The notes under the pieces: generated by a model
Database searches by the model: none
What the model saw: only the letters and a program-made list of their open reading frames with translations
What the model was told of the DNA's origin: nothing
Assembly: GCF_010501095.1 (NCBI RefSeq)
Contig: NZ_QVMP01000014.1
Span: 21,961-85,960, forward strand
Direction of reading: 5' to 3'
DNA length: 64,000 bases
Source of the DNA: Dysgonomonas sp. 520
GTDB taxonomy: Bacteria > Bacteroidota > Bacteroidia > Bacteroidales > Dysgonomonadaceae
Program-made: the position numbers and the translations under genes
In this document: piece after piece, positions 9,701 through 18,120 of the stretch
How positions within the stretch are numbered: position 1 is the first letter of the stretch
How the letters are laid out: every line of letters starts with the position of its first letter

Positions 9701-11698
9701 ATTGTTCGGATAAACACCCGACGGACTGCCAAAACCGGAACCTGTTCCGGGTGTGCCTTTATAATTTGCCTGAATTTCTGCATCGACGGCAGGCATAACA
9801 AATGTTGTTGTAGTATTATTTTCATCAGCAAAAACGACTCCCGGTGTTGATGATGACCAGTTCACAAATTCCATGTTCGGCCTTTTGGTTGCCGTGATGG
9901 AAATGGTTTCGTCGCTGAATGCGTCTAAAATTTTTTCTCCTGCAAATGTTGCGCTTCCGCCTCTTATGCTCAGCATGTATTTTGTTTTGTAGACAGCTCT
10001 GATCGTAACGGTTCCGTTAATCATAACGAAAGATGTGACAGGCGACGACGGGTCGTCAATAACAAGTCCGTTACCTTCCACTATCTCCCAATATTGAAAC
10101 AATTCGTTATTGGATGTCCCTTTTGTTTCGGCAGCCTCAATAGTTACTATCCCGTCAATAGCAGCAAAGCCCGATTGGGTAATCGCATTTTCTATTGTAT
10201 ACGGTTTTGCAGCAGCAAATGTAGCTGTGATGGTAACATCGTTTTCGGGCATGGTGAAATAGGTAGGCGACGCATTGACATTCTCAAAAACAACGCCTTC
10301 CGGCTCCGATTTCCATTCATAAAACGCTTCTCCAAGAGGTGCTTCGCCGGCTGTTATACGCATTTGCGAACCCGAAACAGAAATGTCTAATGCAGTTGTT
10401 GCATTATTGCAAGTAATATTGTGATAAGACAAAATCTGATCTGCACTAAAACTATGAGAGTAGTTAGCGTTTCTTACCCAATTGGATGTCTTATAGGCTG
10501 CAATAGCTTCGGCAGGCACACCTACTTTTACGCCCGTTCCGTTTGCACTGTAAAATATGTCATTCCCTGCAAAAGCTGGTGGAGTTGTAGCCTTGCATAT
10601 ATATTGCTTCATGTTTTGGCAAACGGCAAAAGCTTCTGCTCCTATCGACTTCATAGTAGAGGGCATCGAAACATACTCTATCTGCATATCGTAACCTTTA
10701 AAAGCCATTGACCCTATTTCCTCCACTCCTTCGCCAAACACAACACTTTTGATGTGCGGAGAATTGGAAAAGAACTTATTTCCTATTTTTTTAGCAAAAG
10801 TGCCGTCTATAAATATCTCTTCGTCCTTATTTGCCGGAGGAAGAAGTATCAAGGAATTGGTGCTTTTGTCAATTAAAAAACCGTTTTCGGTAGACGCAAA
10901 TACGGAGTTGCTCTCAGGTACATGAATAGCTTTCAGGTTAGGTGTTTGCGGAGCTATAACATCCACACGTACATTGCCGTTCTGACGGAAAATTTCGACC
11001 AGGTTTGGCGAGAAAGTCAATTCGGTAAGATATTTATTGTAGCCGAATGCGCTTAAACCTATTGCTACCGCATCGTCGGGCATGGTGTATGCAAATTCCT
11101 TGTTGGCAGGGAGGTAAAGACAAATTCTTTTTCCTTGCAAATTCCCGTTCTCGGTGTACGAAAACGACGAAAACAAAATAGTACCCTTATCGTTTGTGCT
11201 CAAAGTCGGGTGTCCGTCAGGAAATGCGAATCCGGTGATTCCTTGACAATCGATAAATCTATTTTCGATCATAGTATAATCTTGAATCGTATTCGGAAAT
11301 TCAACAACTCCCTCCAAGCCCGAACCGGCAAAGTTTCCGAATGTTCTTGTTTTTGGCGGGAAGTGGATTTTTTTGATTGTCTTATTGGTAAAGTCATTGC
11401 TCACCTTCAATCCGGCGCAATGAGTCGAGTTCCAGTCGCCAAGTAAATCCAGTTCTTCCAACTTGGGCATCTCCATATAAATCACATTGAAGTCAGTTTG
11501 GTCTAATACTGCTCCGTTGGATGTGGTTACGATTAACTTGGTTATGCTGGATTTTTCTGCCGCAGTGAGCAAAGTGCCCAACGTTTTTGTCTGCTTGAGG
11601 TCTATAATCTTCTCCACCTGAGCGGAAAGAGGAGCCGCCAATGCCAACAATAGTATAACGGTCAGTTGTTTTTTTAAAAAAGAAATTATATTTCTCAT
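6797..11698 (-). CDS. Giant T9SS surface protein: BspA-type LRR, InlB-type B repeats, beta-propeller
   Basis: 1633 residues. Order: signal peptide (LLLALAAPLSAQ); BspA/LRR_5-like repeats to about residue 420 (IKKIHFPPKTRTFG, VEEIGSMAFKG); three divergent InlB B-repeat-like units at about 430-650, each ending in a xFxMPxxDVxIxAxF pattern; a long region at about 660-1380 with NHL/propeller-like strands (GVGVDKHGNIYVSTMF, DKNGNIWLADNANMV); a beta-sandwich at about 1430-1530; and a type A T9SS sorting domain beginning VYPNPASTTLHV and ending KENLIEKIIIK. T9SS cargo is exported across the outer membrane and attached to the surface. It is 41 bp downstream of a paralogue with the same N-terminal half. 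Adhesion or glycan binding is inference; no catalytic motif is seen. Confidence 0.88.
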   Translation of the reverse strand: MRNIISFLKKQLTVILLLALAAPLSAQVEKIIDLKQTKTLGTLLTAAEKSSITKLIVTTSNGAVLDQTDFNVIYMEMPKLEELDLLGDWNSTHCAGLKVSNDFTNKTIKKIHFPPKTRTFGNFAGSGLEGVVEFPNTIQDYTMIENRFIDCQGITGFAFPDGHPTLSTNDKGTILFSSFSYTENGNLQGKRICLYLPANKEFAYTMPDDAVAIGLSAFGYNKYLTELTFSPNLVEIFRQNGNVRVDVIAPQTPNLKAIHVPESNSVFASTENGFLIDKSTNSLILLPPANKDEEIFIDGTFAKKIGNKFFSNSPHIKSVVFGEGVEEIGSMAFKGYDMQIEYVSMPSTMKSIGAEAFAVCQNMKQYICKATTPPAFAGNDIFYSANGTGVKVGVPAEAIAAYKTSNWVRNANYSHSFSADQILSYHNITCNNATTALDISVSGSQMRITAGEAPLGEAFYEWKSEPEGVVFENVNASPTYFTMPENDVTITATFAAAKPYTIENAITQSGFAAIDGIVTIEAAETKGTSNNELFQYWEIVEGNGLVIDDPSSPVTSFVMINGTVTIRAVYKTKYMLSIRGGSATFAGEKILDAFSDETISITATKRPNMEFVNWSSSTPGVVFADENNTTTTFVMPAVDAEIQANYKGTPGTGSGFGSPSGVYPNNCFNGELTDYQTSWLANSGGTPRTHVPHSMDALFVREDGTVATICNWDEGGTNVGVWKDGKIVSIPVESGTGSWGRNSGKAVALDDQYVYQLMRFNGNSGNESLNSNGLRSYPPKASGVEWQLITRYNANDGSAAKFSEGYGPLANMLLVAPQEERLLRGLAITDNELIVAVPGITALQIPDSIKIYDKQTMSNTSIGGFRIDEGGVGFLFADKRGFVWMLQGNRIVAINLRNGGIRSESIINLPADVVAKSFSIDTDDCGKERLLVANSGKDLNVLIYTDIYENPKLTGTFGQKGGLLVKAPKPEGGEYLQGEAGHLRFPGPTGVGVDKHGNIYVSTMFVNSASAILYSYKEEAQTLNWKQEGLVFTSTGDFDETQLNKVYCIEKVYELDYDKKGKRMDTFIGTTVDPFTYPLDMRLEPNPPTPIKTGTFKRRINGTDYLFVTNMYSTILGGYRFDKENHGYIGVPCMELRADGITFWEDTNGDGQKTDSEVTRYPSSGNTFSIYPDKNGNIWLADNANMVVNGPAFRIWKQVGQSADKVLKYDAPVTYKLPSYITLVNRVLYDAERDEMLVACYTKNNPNPHQSIWGQVGTTVLTFKNMTERFANIATVPSSEWIADQELVIPASPKAAIGTPADPGVEISAKAMTYVGDYLFFHLATGNINVYERAGDNLFVGQITPGAEVEKRVGWTDFTYSINGRKNTDGTYELLAEENAFAKLLHYDINSFDGNLVLTGDLVPERIWVQNGDKENIDNINIPEGQPIKFTVRVRNLESGTVVNSRRTDPGRCLVLYTVTDLNTNQIVYEAQSNIHTENIYGGDYIDISVLNNDKTPFWVYKKGNYRVDVDVNYGRKGKECSADNNYMSFEFGGGDNTGAITGPTEPPMDGIEMAEATSVKVYPNPASTTLHVQVDTPESEYTVIFTSMDGRNVMTKRIANGSTIDISGLSKGYYLLQVKTLKENLIEKIIIK

Positions 11699-11739
11699 GG
11701 ATATATATTTTTTTATTATTTAAGAAAAGGTCTGAAGCC

Positions 11740-13740
11740 TTAAAAATCGGCATCTATAATTACATCTTTTGCAGGCATAACAAAAGTGGTTGTTTCGCTA
11801 TTTGGATTGGCAAAAGTGACACCCGAAGTTGGAGAAGTCCATTTCTTAAAAGTCGGACTGGTTCTGCTTGATGTTTTCACAGTAACTGTTTCTCCGGGGA
11901 AGGCTTCCAATACGGTATATCCTCCACAAATCGTAATTTTGTAGGCTGCCGAGTATACTGCGGCAATTTTTACAGTACCGTCTATCATGGTAAAAGATGT
12001 GCTTACCGAATTCGGGTCAACAACCTCAACTCCGTTGCCCTCGGCAACAGTCCACTTACTAAATGCCAAACCGCCTTTTGTTGGCGCAGCTTCGATATTT
12101 ACCGAACTTCCGATAGCCGCCATGCCCGATTGGGTTATGGCATCTACCAGTGTGTAAGGTTTCTTTAAGGCAAACAACGCTTTTACTTCAATATCCGAGT
12201 TTGGCATTGTAAAACTTGAAACACTTACTTTTGCATTTGTAAAAGAAGTTTCGGGTGTAGATGTCCATCTGGAAAATGCTTCTCCGGCAGGAGCCTCATT
12301 TGCTTTTACGGCTACAAGATAATCTGCAACAGATGCACTCTGAATACAAGTTGCATCTACGGTAGTAATGTTTCTGTAAGCTACTATCTGATCTTCCGGA
12401 AAGGCGTTTGTGGGAGCACTTACGCTGATATTCCAAGCAGACGCTTTATATTTGGCTAGCGATGCCACAGGAACTCCCAGGCGAGTATCTTTGCCGTTGG
12501 ATTCGCGGAAAATCTGATTCGGAAACAGTGTTGGTGGTTCTGTTGCCTTACAGATAACTTGCAGTAGATTTTTATTTCCTACAAAGGCTTCGGCTTCTAT
12601 ATTTTTGAGAGTAGAGGGAAGTTCTATATATTCCAATACCGAGGTAATGGGCGTTCCGTTTATTGCTCCAACTTTGAATGCGCCAAAATTAATTGTTTCC
12701 ACCCCTTCGGTGAAAATTATGTTTTTAAGAGTTGCAACAGCATAAGAAAAATAGAAGCGGGGAACAATTTTCACAATGCTGCCATCTATTACAATGGTTT
12801 CGCTGGTGTTTCCTAAGGGGTATGCCATTAGCGTTCCGGTTGTCTTATCTACCAGGAAGCCATTGGTTGCAGCCAATACCGTGTTTCCGGGTGCTACATT
12901 GTATCTTTTTATTTTGCCGGAGCCGTTCACAATCAGGTCTTCTCTGGGCAAAGTAGTCAAGGATGCGGGGAACGACAATTCTTCCAGATAATCGTTCCAG
13001 CCAAAAGCACTGGTGGCAAGTGTGGTCACACCTTCGGGGATGTTGAAAGCCACATCTTGTTTTCCGCAAGGATACATTAAGAGAGATTTTCCGTCGGCAG
13101 AAAAAAGCACTCCGTTAACCGCTTTTACATAAGCATTGCCCGTTTCTACTTCGAATGCCGTGATACCCTTGCAATTTTCGAACGCAGAGTTGTACTCATT
13201 TACCGTGACCACCGTTTTAGGCAAAAAGATTGTTCCTTGCAGTGCTGAGTTTTGAAAAACGGAACGGTTGAATGCCCTTAGATTTTTAGGGAAAGTAATT
13301 GTTTTGATAGTTGCATTATTTGCTAATGCCGAACGAGGAAATCCATCGTCAGAGCGATTTATCTGGCTTCCGATTTTGGCATCCGACAAATCGAGATTAG
13401 ACAATCGGGCCATAGAATTGATAAGGGCAAAATCACCCACGGGAACATCTTCTCTGGCATCAGTTCCGTTTGGGCGGGTATTTGTCATGGTAAGGTGTAC
13501 GCCTGTTGCGGTAATAATTTTCAGGTTGGTGATGTTAGCAATAGTTTCTGCCGTGTAGCCGGCATCTTTAAAAGCAGCCTGAAGACCTCCGGATGAACTT
13601 ATTTGCTGAGTTCCATCCCTTACCTCGGAATACATTTCTGTAACTGTTATCACTACTTGCTGAGCATTCAGCAACATGCCGCAGCATAATATTGCCAGTA
13701 ATGATATTTGCCGTTTAAATCTAAATGTTAGTTTTTTCAT
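11740..13740 (-). CDS. BspA-like LRR protein with InlB-type B repeats, lacking a T9SS tail
   Basis: 666 residues with a signal peptide (LLAILCCGMLLNAQQ), BspA/LRR_5-like repeats (for example IKTITFPKNLRAFN, VETINFGAFKVGA) and three B-repeat-like units (the last: FKKWTSPTSGVTFAN, then TTFVMPAKDVIIDADF). It aligns along its whole length with the first ~650 residues of the 1633-residue neighbour, then stops right after the third B repeat. Both tandem paralogues end in T9SS sorting domains; this one does not. The stop (TAA) follows a run of T, and the next gene begins 41 bp later, so it looks like a real end or an old truncation. It may be periplasmic or released, or may depend on its larger partner; this is inference. 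Confidence 0.85.
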   Translation of the reverse strand: MKKLTFRFKRQISLLAILCCGMLLNAQQVVITVTEMYSEVRDGTQQISSSGGLQAAFKDAGYTAETIANITNLKIITATGVHLTMTNTRPNGTDAREDVPVGDFALINSMARLSNLDLSDAKIGSQINRSDDGFPRSALANNATIKTITFPKNLRAFNRSVFQNSALQGTIFLPKTVVTVNEYNSAFENCKGITAFEVETGNAYVKAVNGVLFSADGKSLLMYPCGKQDVAFNIPEGVTTLATSAFGWNDYLEELSFPASLTTLPREDLIVNGSGKIKRYNVAPGNTVLAATNGFLVDKTTGTLMAYPLGNTSETIVIDGSIVKIVPRFYFSYAVATLKNIIFTEGVETINFGAFKVGAINGTPITSVLEYIELPSTLKNIEAEAFVGNKNLLQVICKATEPPTLFPNQIFRESNGKDTRLGVPVASLAKYKASAWNISVSAPTNAFPEDQIVAYRNITTVDATCIQSASVADYLVAVKANEAPAGEAFSRWTSTPETSFTNAKVSVSSFTMPNSDIEVKALFALKKPYTLVDAITQSGMAAIGSSVNIEAAPTKGGLAFSKWTVAEGNGVEVVDPNSVSTSFTMIDGTVKIAAVYSAAYKITICGGYTVLEAFPGETVTVKTSSRTSPTFKKWTSPTSGVTFANPNSETTTFVMPAKDVIIDADF

Positions 13741-13892
13741 GGATTTTTTTAGAGGTTAAATTCATACAGAGAGTATGGTATGTAGAAGGAATGAAAGTGG
13801 AAATGGATTTTATTTCCACTTTCATTATTTTTTACCTGTAGTGCATTTATAGCTTTAATGTTAAAGCATTCATAATGAAATTTTTATTTAAA

Positions 13893-13962
13893 CTGTCATT
13901 CTGAACGAAGTGAAGAATCTGGGCTTTTAGTCTTAGATCCTTCGTTTTACTCAGGATGACAA
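13893..13962. repeat. Palindromic intergenic repeat (copy 2)
   Basis: TGTCATTCTGAACGAAGTGA at 13894 is mirrored by a 3' half ending TCAGGATGACA at 13961, forming an imperfect hairpin of about 70 bp. It lies in the 285-bp gap between two BspA-like genes. The same family occurs at 6628, 17940 and 30205. Confidence 0.7.
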
Positions 13963-14025
13963 GATGATTATGTATTATCTTTCAATCTGTTGCCTTTTAT
14001 TTTTTAATGCACTACGAGTTTTTTG

Positions 14026-15816
14026 TTACTTTTTAATAAAGCGCATTGCTTTTCCGTCTGTTTTCAGAATGTAGATTCCATTAGCCAAACCAGATACAGA
14101 GATAGGCTCGTTATTTGCCACACCTTCCGACACCTGTTGACCTGCTACATTGTAGATGACAAAGTTGGAGTCTGCAACACCTGCCAGTTTGATGTAGTCT
14201 GTTGCCGGATTAGGATAAATAACAAATTCAGAATTTGTATTTTCAATGTTTCCAATTCCAACAGTAGTATCGTCTTCGTATGTTGCCGTCAATTCGAGAG
14301 CAGCAGCAGGCATCGTGATATTGATAGTAGTTTTAGTATCTTGATCTGTCAGAAGTTCGGGATGAGTGGTTGATGTCCATTTTTTAAATATTTTTCCTAC
14401 CGGAGCAGCATCAGCCGTAACTGTCAGGGCATCATTTTCAAGTGCGATATCCGTTCCTATCGACGATTGTGTAGTAGCATAGGTTAAAGCAATATCGTAG
14501 AATCCGAAGAAGTTATTCAGGGCAAAACCTTTATAGGCAGTGGTTCCGCCTTTTCCATTATCACCCATCGTACCATTTACCCATGTTGAAGCCTTATAAT
14601 CGTCTAATGCACTAGCCGGAACATATACTTTTGTGTTCCAACCGATACTGCTCCCTACATTATTAAAACTTTGCGACTTATTAACAGGTACGTTTGTTGC
14701 ACGACAGATAAATGTTACTAATTCGTCCGTAGCAACAAATGCTCCGTCTTCAATGCTCTCTAATGTTTCGGGAAGATCGACAAGGGTAACCACCTTTGCA
14801 TAATTGTTATTTTGCGAGCCTAATCCATCACCGAAATCGGTTTTTCCGTTTCCTCCAAATACACTATTCTGGCTTCCTCCCCCTGCAAATATTTGGATAG
14901 GTTCAGTAATGATTAATTGTGTTTTGCCCTTTGGCGACCAAACTACTCTATTTGTTGCAGTCTGATATAGCACACCATTTACCGAAGCAAGTACCGGGTT
15001 TCCTTCAGCAACAAATATATTTTCGATAGTAGAGAAGTTTGCAGTGGCATCAAATCTGTTTGCTCCTGCCTGCAAAGTGGTGGTTGTGGAAGCAAATGTG
15101 AGGTCTTTCAGATTATAGTTACATTCAAATGCGCTGTTTCGGATAGTTACAACATTTTCAGGAATTTGATAAGCGGCATCCGTTTTTCCGCAAGGATAGT
15201 AATGCAACGTGCTCATATCTTTATTGAAAACTACACCATCAACAACCGTAATGTTAGGAGCATCAGCAGCGATAGCAAAACCTGTAATTCCCTGACTATT
15301 TCCGAATATGCCATGTTCGGCACTAGTAGCAGGAATCTTAGAAGGAAGAGTAATAATACCTTCCAATGCACTACTCATAAACGCTCCTGCCCCTATACCC
15401 GTTAATGATGAAGGGAAGGAGATTGTTTTGATGCTTGAGTTAGCTTTAAATGCATTAGCAGGTATATCATTTCTAACTACTGCTGCATTATCGCGCGTAA
15501 CGGTAGACTCCGACAAATCCAGATTTGCTAATGATGTTAAATTCGTATTTAAGTAAGTGAAATCTTTTGGATCGAGAAATGCACCGCCGGATGTAATGAT
15601 CTTTAAATCAGTAATAGCTGCTATTTCTTCCACTGTATAGGGTACTGCAAGGATAGCCGACTCCAGCACGCTGGTTTCATTTGTCCCGCCTGCTCCGTTT
15701 GCTGTGTATTTAGTGTTGATATCTACAACAACCTGTTGTGCCATTAACGACATACTACAACACAACATCACAAGTAATAAAACTTGTTGTTTAAGAGTAA
15801 AAATTAGTTTTTTCAT
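14026..15816 (-). CDS. BspA-like LRR surface protein with T9SS sorting domain
   Basis: 596 residues. The signal peptide (LLLVMLCCSMSLMAQQ) closely resembles that of the 666-residue neighbour, showing duplication. BspA/LRR_5-like repeats follow (IKTISFPSSLTGIGAGAFM, VVTIRNSAFECNYNLKDL). There is one B-repeat-like unit (FKKWTSTTHPELL, then ITMPAAALELTATY) and a type A T9SS sorting domain (VIYPNPATDYIKLAG, ending MRFIKK). The expected location is the cell surface. It is the shortest of three tandem paralogues and carries one B repeat where the others carry three. Binding partner unknown; proximity to pectic enzymes suggests glycan or plant-cell-wall contact, which is inference. Confidence 0.88.
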   Translation of the reverse strand: MKKLIFTLKQQVLLLVMLCCSMSLMAQQVVVDINTKYTANGAGGTNETSVLESAILAVPYTVEEIAAITDLKIITSGGAFLDPKDFTYLNTNLTSLANLDLSESTVTRDNAAVVRNDIPANAFKANSSIKTISFPSSLTGIGAGAFMSSALEGIITLPSKIPATSAEHGIFGNSQGITGFAIAADAPNITVVDGVVFNKDMSTLHYYPCGKTDAAYQIPENVVTIRNSAFECNYNLKDLTFASTTTTLQAGANRFDATANFSTIENIFVAEGNPVLASVNGVLYQTATNRVVWSPKGKTQLIITEPIQIFAGGGSQNSVFGGNGKTDFGDGLGSQNNNYAKVVTLVDLPETLESIEDGAFVATDELVTFICRATNVPVNKSQSFNNVGSSIGWNTKVYVPASALDDYKASTWVNGTMGDNGKGGTTAYKGFALNNFFGFYDIALTYATTQSSIGTDIALENDALTVTADAAPVGKIFKKWTSTTHPELLTDQDTKTTINITMPAAALELTATYEDDTTVGIGNIENTNSEFVIYPNPATDYIKLAGVADSNFVIYNVAGQQVSEGVANNEPISVSGLANGIYILKTDGKAMRFIKK

Positions 15817-15859
15817 GTTACTATTGATTTAAATATTAAGTAATTAAAAGTTAATCTTA

Positions 15860-16507
15860 TCATTTTATAGATTTGGCTACAATGACGGCCATCTCTATTG
15901 CTCCATTTTTGTCGGGATGAACACCATCGGGGAAAAATTCGGGTCTGTATAAGAAAGCTGCATGCAAATCAATAACTCTGCACTTCTTTTCAAATGCAAC
16001 CTTATCAATAGCCGGAATCGCTTCCGAACACAATATGGTATCATTTATATGAAATCTGTTCTTGAAAGAAGGTATAGGTTTACATAAAAATATTTCGGGA
16101 TGCGACGACAATTGTTGAAAACTGTCTACCATTGCCCTCAGGTCTTCTTCATATTTGCCTGGAAAAGAGGGTATGTTTTGCGGTTTTGTATCGTTAGCAC
16201 CAAGTTGTATTATTACAATGTCGGGGTTGAAAGCCAGTGCTTCTCTGAAAGCCGGTTTATCCCAATAAGGCCAATCTCCCGACTTCAACATGGTGGCTCC
16301 ACTCTTTCCAAAATTGACTACCTGATAGCCATCTCCCAAAAGTACGGATAGAATTGCCGGATAAGCCTCTTTTGATCTGTCTTGCAATCCATCTCCATCT
16401 GTAATGCTGTCTCCAACGCAAGCAACCTTTTTGGGGGAACCGTGGTCGAACGATTGACTAAAAAGCGCGAATAATAAAATAGTTATGATTAATGTGGTTT
16501 TTCTCAT
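15860..16507 (-). CDS. Secreted SGNH/GDSL-type esterase
   Basis: 215 residues with a signal peptide (MRKTTLIITILLFALFSQSF). Block I is VACVGDSITDGDG, with the nucleophilic serine in GDSIT. The oxyanion-hole Gly and Asn appear in NFGKSGATM and IIQLGANDTKP. The Asp-His pair is in DGVHPDKNGA near the C-terminus. All SGNH blocks are therefore present and the protein should be active. Such enzymes in polysaccharide loci usually remove acetyl or other acyl groups from glycans. The 52-bp spacing from the BspA-like gene downstream suggests co-transcription. It is the first minus-strand gene after the divergent promoter region at 16508-16771. Confidence 0.85.
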   Translation of the reverse strand: MRKTTLIITILLFALFSQSFDHGSPKKVACVGDSITDGDGLQDRSKEAYPAILSVLLGDGYQVVNFGKSGATMLKSGDWPYWDKPAFREALAFNPDIVIIQLGANDTKPQNIPSFPGKYEEDLRAMVDSFQQLSSHPEIFLCKPIPSFKNRFHINDTILCSEAIPAIDKVAFEKKCRVIDLHAAFLYRPEFFPDGVHPDKNGAIEMAVIVAKSIK

Positions 16508-16608
16508 GTTTTCAGATTCATAGGGTTAAACATTTTTATTCAATGTATCCGAAAACAAATGTATGATTACAGCTCACTATATAGAGAAACAAAACAAAGA
16601 GAAAGTAG

Positions 16609-16638
16609 ATTCAAAACCCATTCAAAACCGATTCAAAA
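16609..16638. promoter_or_regulatory. Three ATTCAAAA direct repeats at 11-bp spacing in a divergent promoter region
   Basis: ATTCAAAA begins at 16609, 16620 and 16631, so the copies fall on nearly the same face of the helix. They lie between the SGNH esterase (minus) and the mutarotase-like gene (plus). A site for a transcription factor is inference. The remainder of 16508-16771 shows no gene. Confidence 0.5.
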
Positions 16639-16771
16639 GCAATTGCGAAAATGTATGATACTGATTATCAGTGTTATTTAAAAATTGTATGAAAAGGCAT
16701 AGGTACAGAGCGTCATTTTTTATGAGCTCAATTCAGTATCTTTACTGTACAATCTTAAACTAAATTCCACC

Positions 16772-17899
16772 ATGATTTTAACAATGAGAAAACTCCTGCT
16801 CTCACTCCTTTTGTCGTATACCTTACTTCATACGGTTTGTGCAGAAAATGAAAAACATCTTATAGAATTAGGAAATACCCATACCGAAAATTATTTATCA
16901 ATAGATTTAAATGGTGGGGCAATGGTAGATTTCAGATTGACCAAAGAAAATCCAAATCCCTTCTCGTGGAATATTCCCATTGCCGAAATGCCGGAAAATA
17001 ATAGAAAAGGGGCTGCCTTTCAAGGTCATTTTCTATGCTTGGGGCGTTGGGGGTCACCTACAATGGGTGAAATGAAAGCAGGCGTTCCTCACAATGGTCA
17101 GTCGGGAAACCAAATGTGGAACATTGTTTCTTTCGAGGGAAAATCATATCTGCACATCCGGTCGAAAGCTCCTCTGGACGGAATTGTTGTGAATAGGGAG
17201 ATTGACTTTGACGAACAGAACACAATTTTTAAAGTTACCGATCGCATTCAAAGCACAATCTCAATCGGGCGACCGTTTAATGTAGTGCAACATGCAACTA
17301 TCGGGCCTCCTTTTCTGTCCGAAAATACTATTATAGATAGCAATGCCGAACGGGGATTTATGCAACACCTATCTTACCCCAATCCTCATAAGTTTGAATA
17401 TGTATGGCCACATGCAATTATCGACACATTGGGCAGAACAATAAATCTGACACGGACTGACATTCAGGAAAGCTATGTTTCCACTCATTTGTTTAATGAT
17501 ACTATTGGTTGGGTTACGGCTTCGAACGCAGACAACGGATTGTTGCTCGGCTATATTTGGAAAACAAAGGAATACCCTTGGATTAACATTTGGAATGAGA
17601 TGAAAGATGGAAAACCTTGGGCTAAAGGTTTGGAATTTGGAACAGCAGGAATAGGGCAATCTTATCAGGACTTATTGGCTGTAGACACTCGTTTTCATGG
17701 AGCAAATTCTTTCTTCTATCTGGATGCCTTGGAAGAAGTGGATAAGTCTTTTCTTTGTTTTCAGGTGAGGATACCACAAGATTACAAGGGTGTGAGTAAG
17801 ATAAAAATTCAAGGGAATAAGATTGTGCTGATAGAAAAAGACGTGCCCGATTCTCGAAGTATAGTTATAGTTAATAGATATTACCCGTGGTGCATTTAG
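16772..17899 (+). CDS. Secreted galactose-mutarotase-like beta-sandwich protein, function unknown
   Basis: 375 residues. The signal peptide is MRKLLLSLLLSYTLLHTVCA, so Met5 (16784) is an equally good start. The body is rich in alternating strands with conserved-looking aromatic and His segments (GHFLCLGRWGSP, VQHATIGPPFL, YVWPHAII, KTKEYPWINIWNE). This resembles the beta-sandwich of galactose mutarotase-like and aldose-epimerase-like proteins common in polysaccharide loci. The assignment is by overall look, not a diagnostic motif. It is 221 bp upstream of a GH42 gene and divergent from the esterase, so a role in processing galactose-containing side chains is plausible. Confidence 0.65.
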   Translation: MILTMRKLLLSLLLSYTLLHTVCAENEKHLIELGNTHTENYLSIDLNGGAMVDFRLTKENPNPFSWNIPIAEMPENNRKGAAFQGHFLCLGRWGSPTMGEMKAGVPHNGQSGNQMWNIVSFEGKSYLHIRSKAPLDGIVVNREIDFDEQNTIFKVTDRIQSTISIGRPFNVVQHATIGPPFLSENTIIDSNAERGFMQHLSYPNPHKFEYVWPHAIIDTLGRTINLTRTDIQESYVSTHLFNDTIGWVTASNADNGLLLGYIWKTKEYPWINIWNEMKDGKPWAKGLEFGTAGIGQSYQDLLAVDTRFHGANSFFYLDALEEVDKSFLCFQVRIPQDYKGVSKIKIQGNKIVLIEKDVPDSRSIVIVNRYYPWCI

Positions 17900-17939
17900 G
17901 ACTTTGATATAAACTCATTTATTATAAGATTCATATCGG

Positions 17940-18069
17940 TTTTGTCATGTTGAACGTAAGTGAATTAACAATCGACGAAGCGAAAGCGAGTCAAAAATCT
18001 AAAAAAACAGATCCTTCGATACTCTCAGGATGACAAAATTGAATAAAACGAAAAAGTCTAGACGGTTTC
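17940..18069. repeat. Palindromic repeat (copy 3) with a 68-bp block identical to copy 4
   Basis: TTTTGTCATGTTGAACG (17940) is mirrored by CTCAGGATGACAAAA ending at 18038. Positions 18002-18069 are identical over 68 bp to 30235-30302, including the flank AAAAAGTCTAGACGG. The element sits upstream of the GH42 gene. Near-identity of two copies 12 kb apart suggests recent movement or gene conversion. Confidence 0.75.
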
Positions 18070-18120
18070 AATATAAACTTTAACAAGTTCAATCAATTGT
18101 AATTTTAAAATACTAAATTC

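Noticed and set aside
11699..11739. Possible frameshift joining the 666- and 1633-residue BspA-like genes
   Set aside because: The downstream gene has its own signal peptide and repeats the whole LRR region, so these are separate paralogues and not one broken gene.
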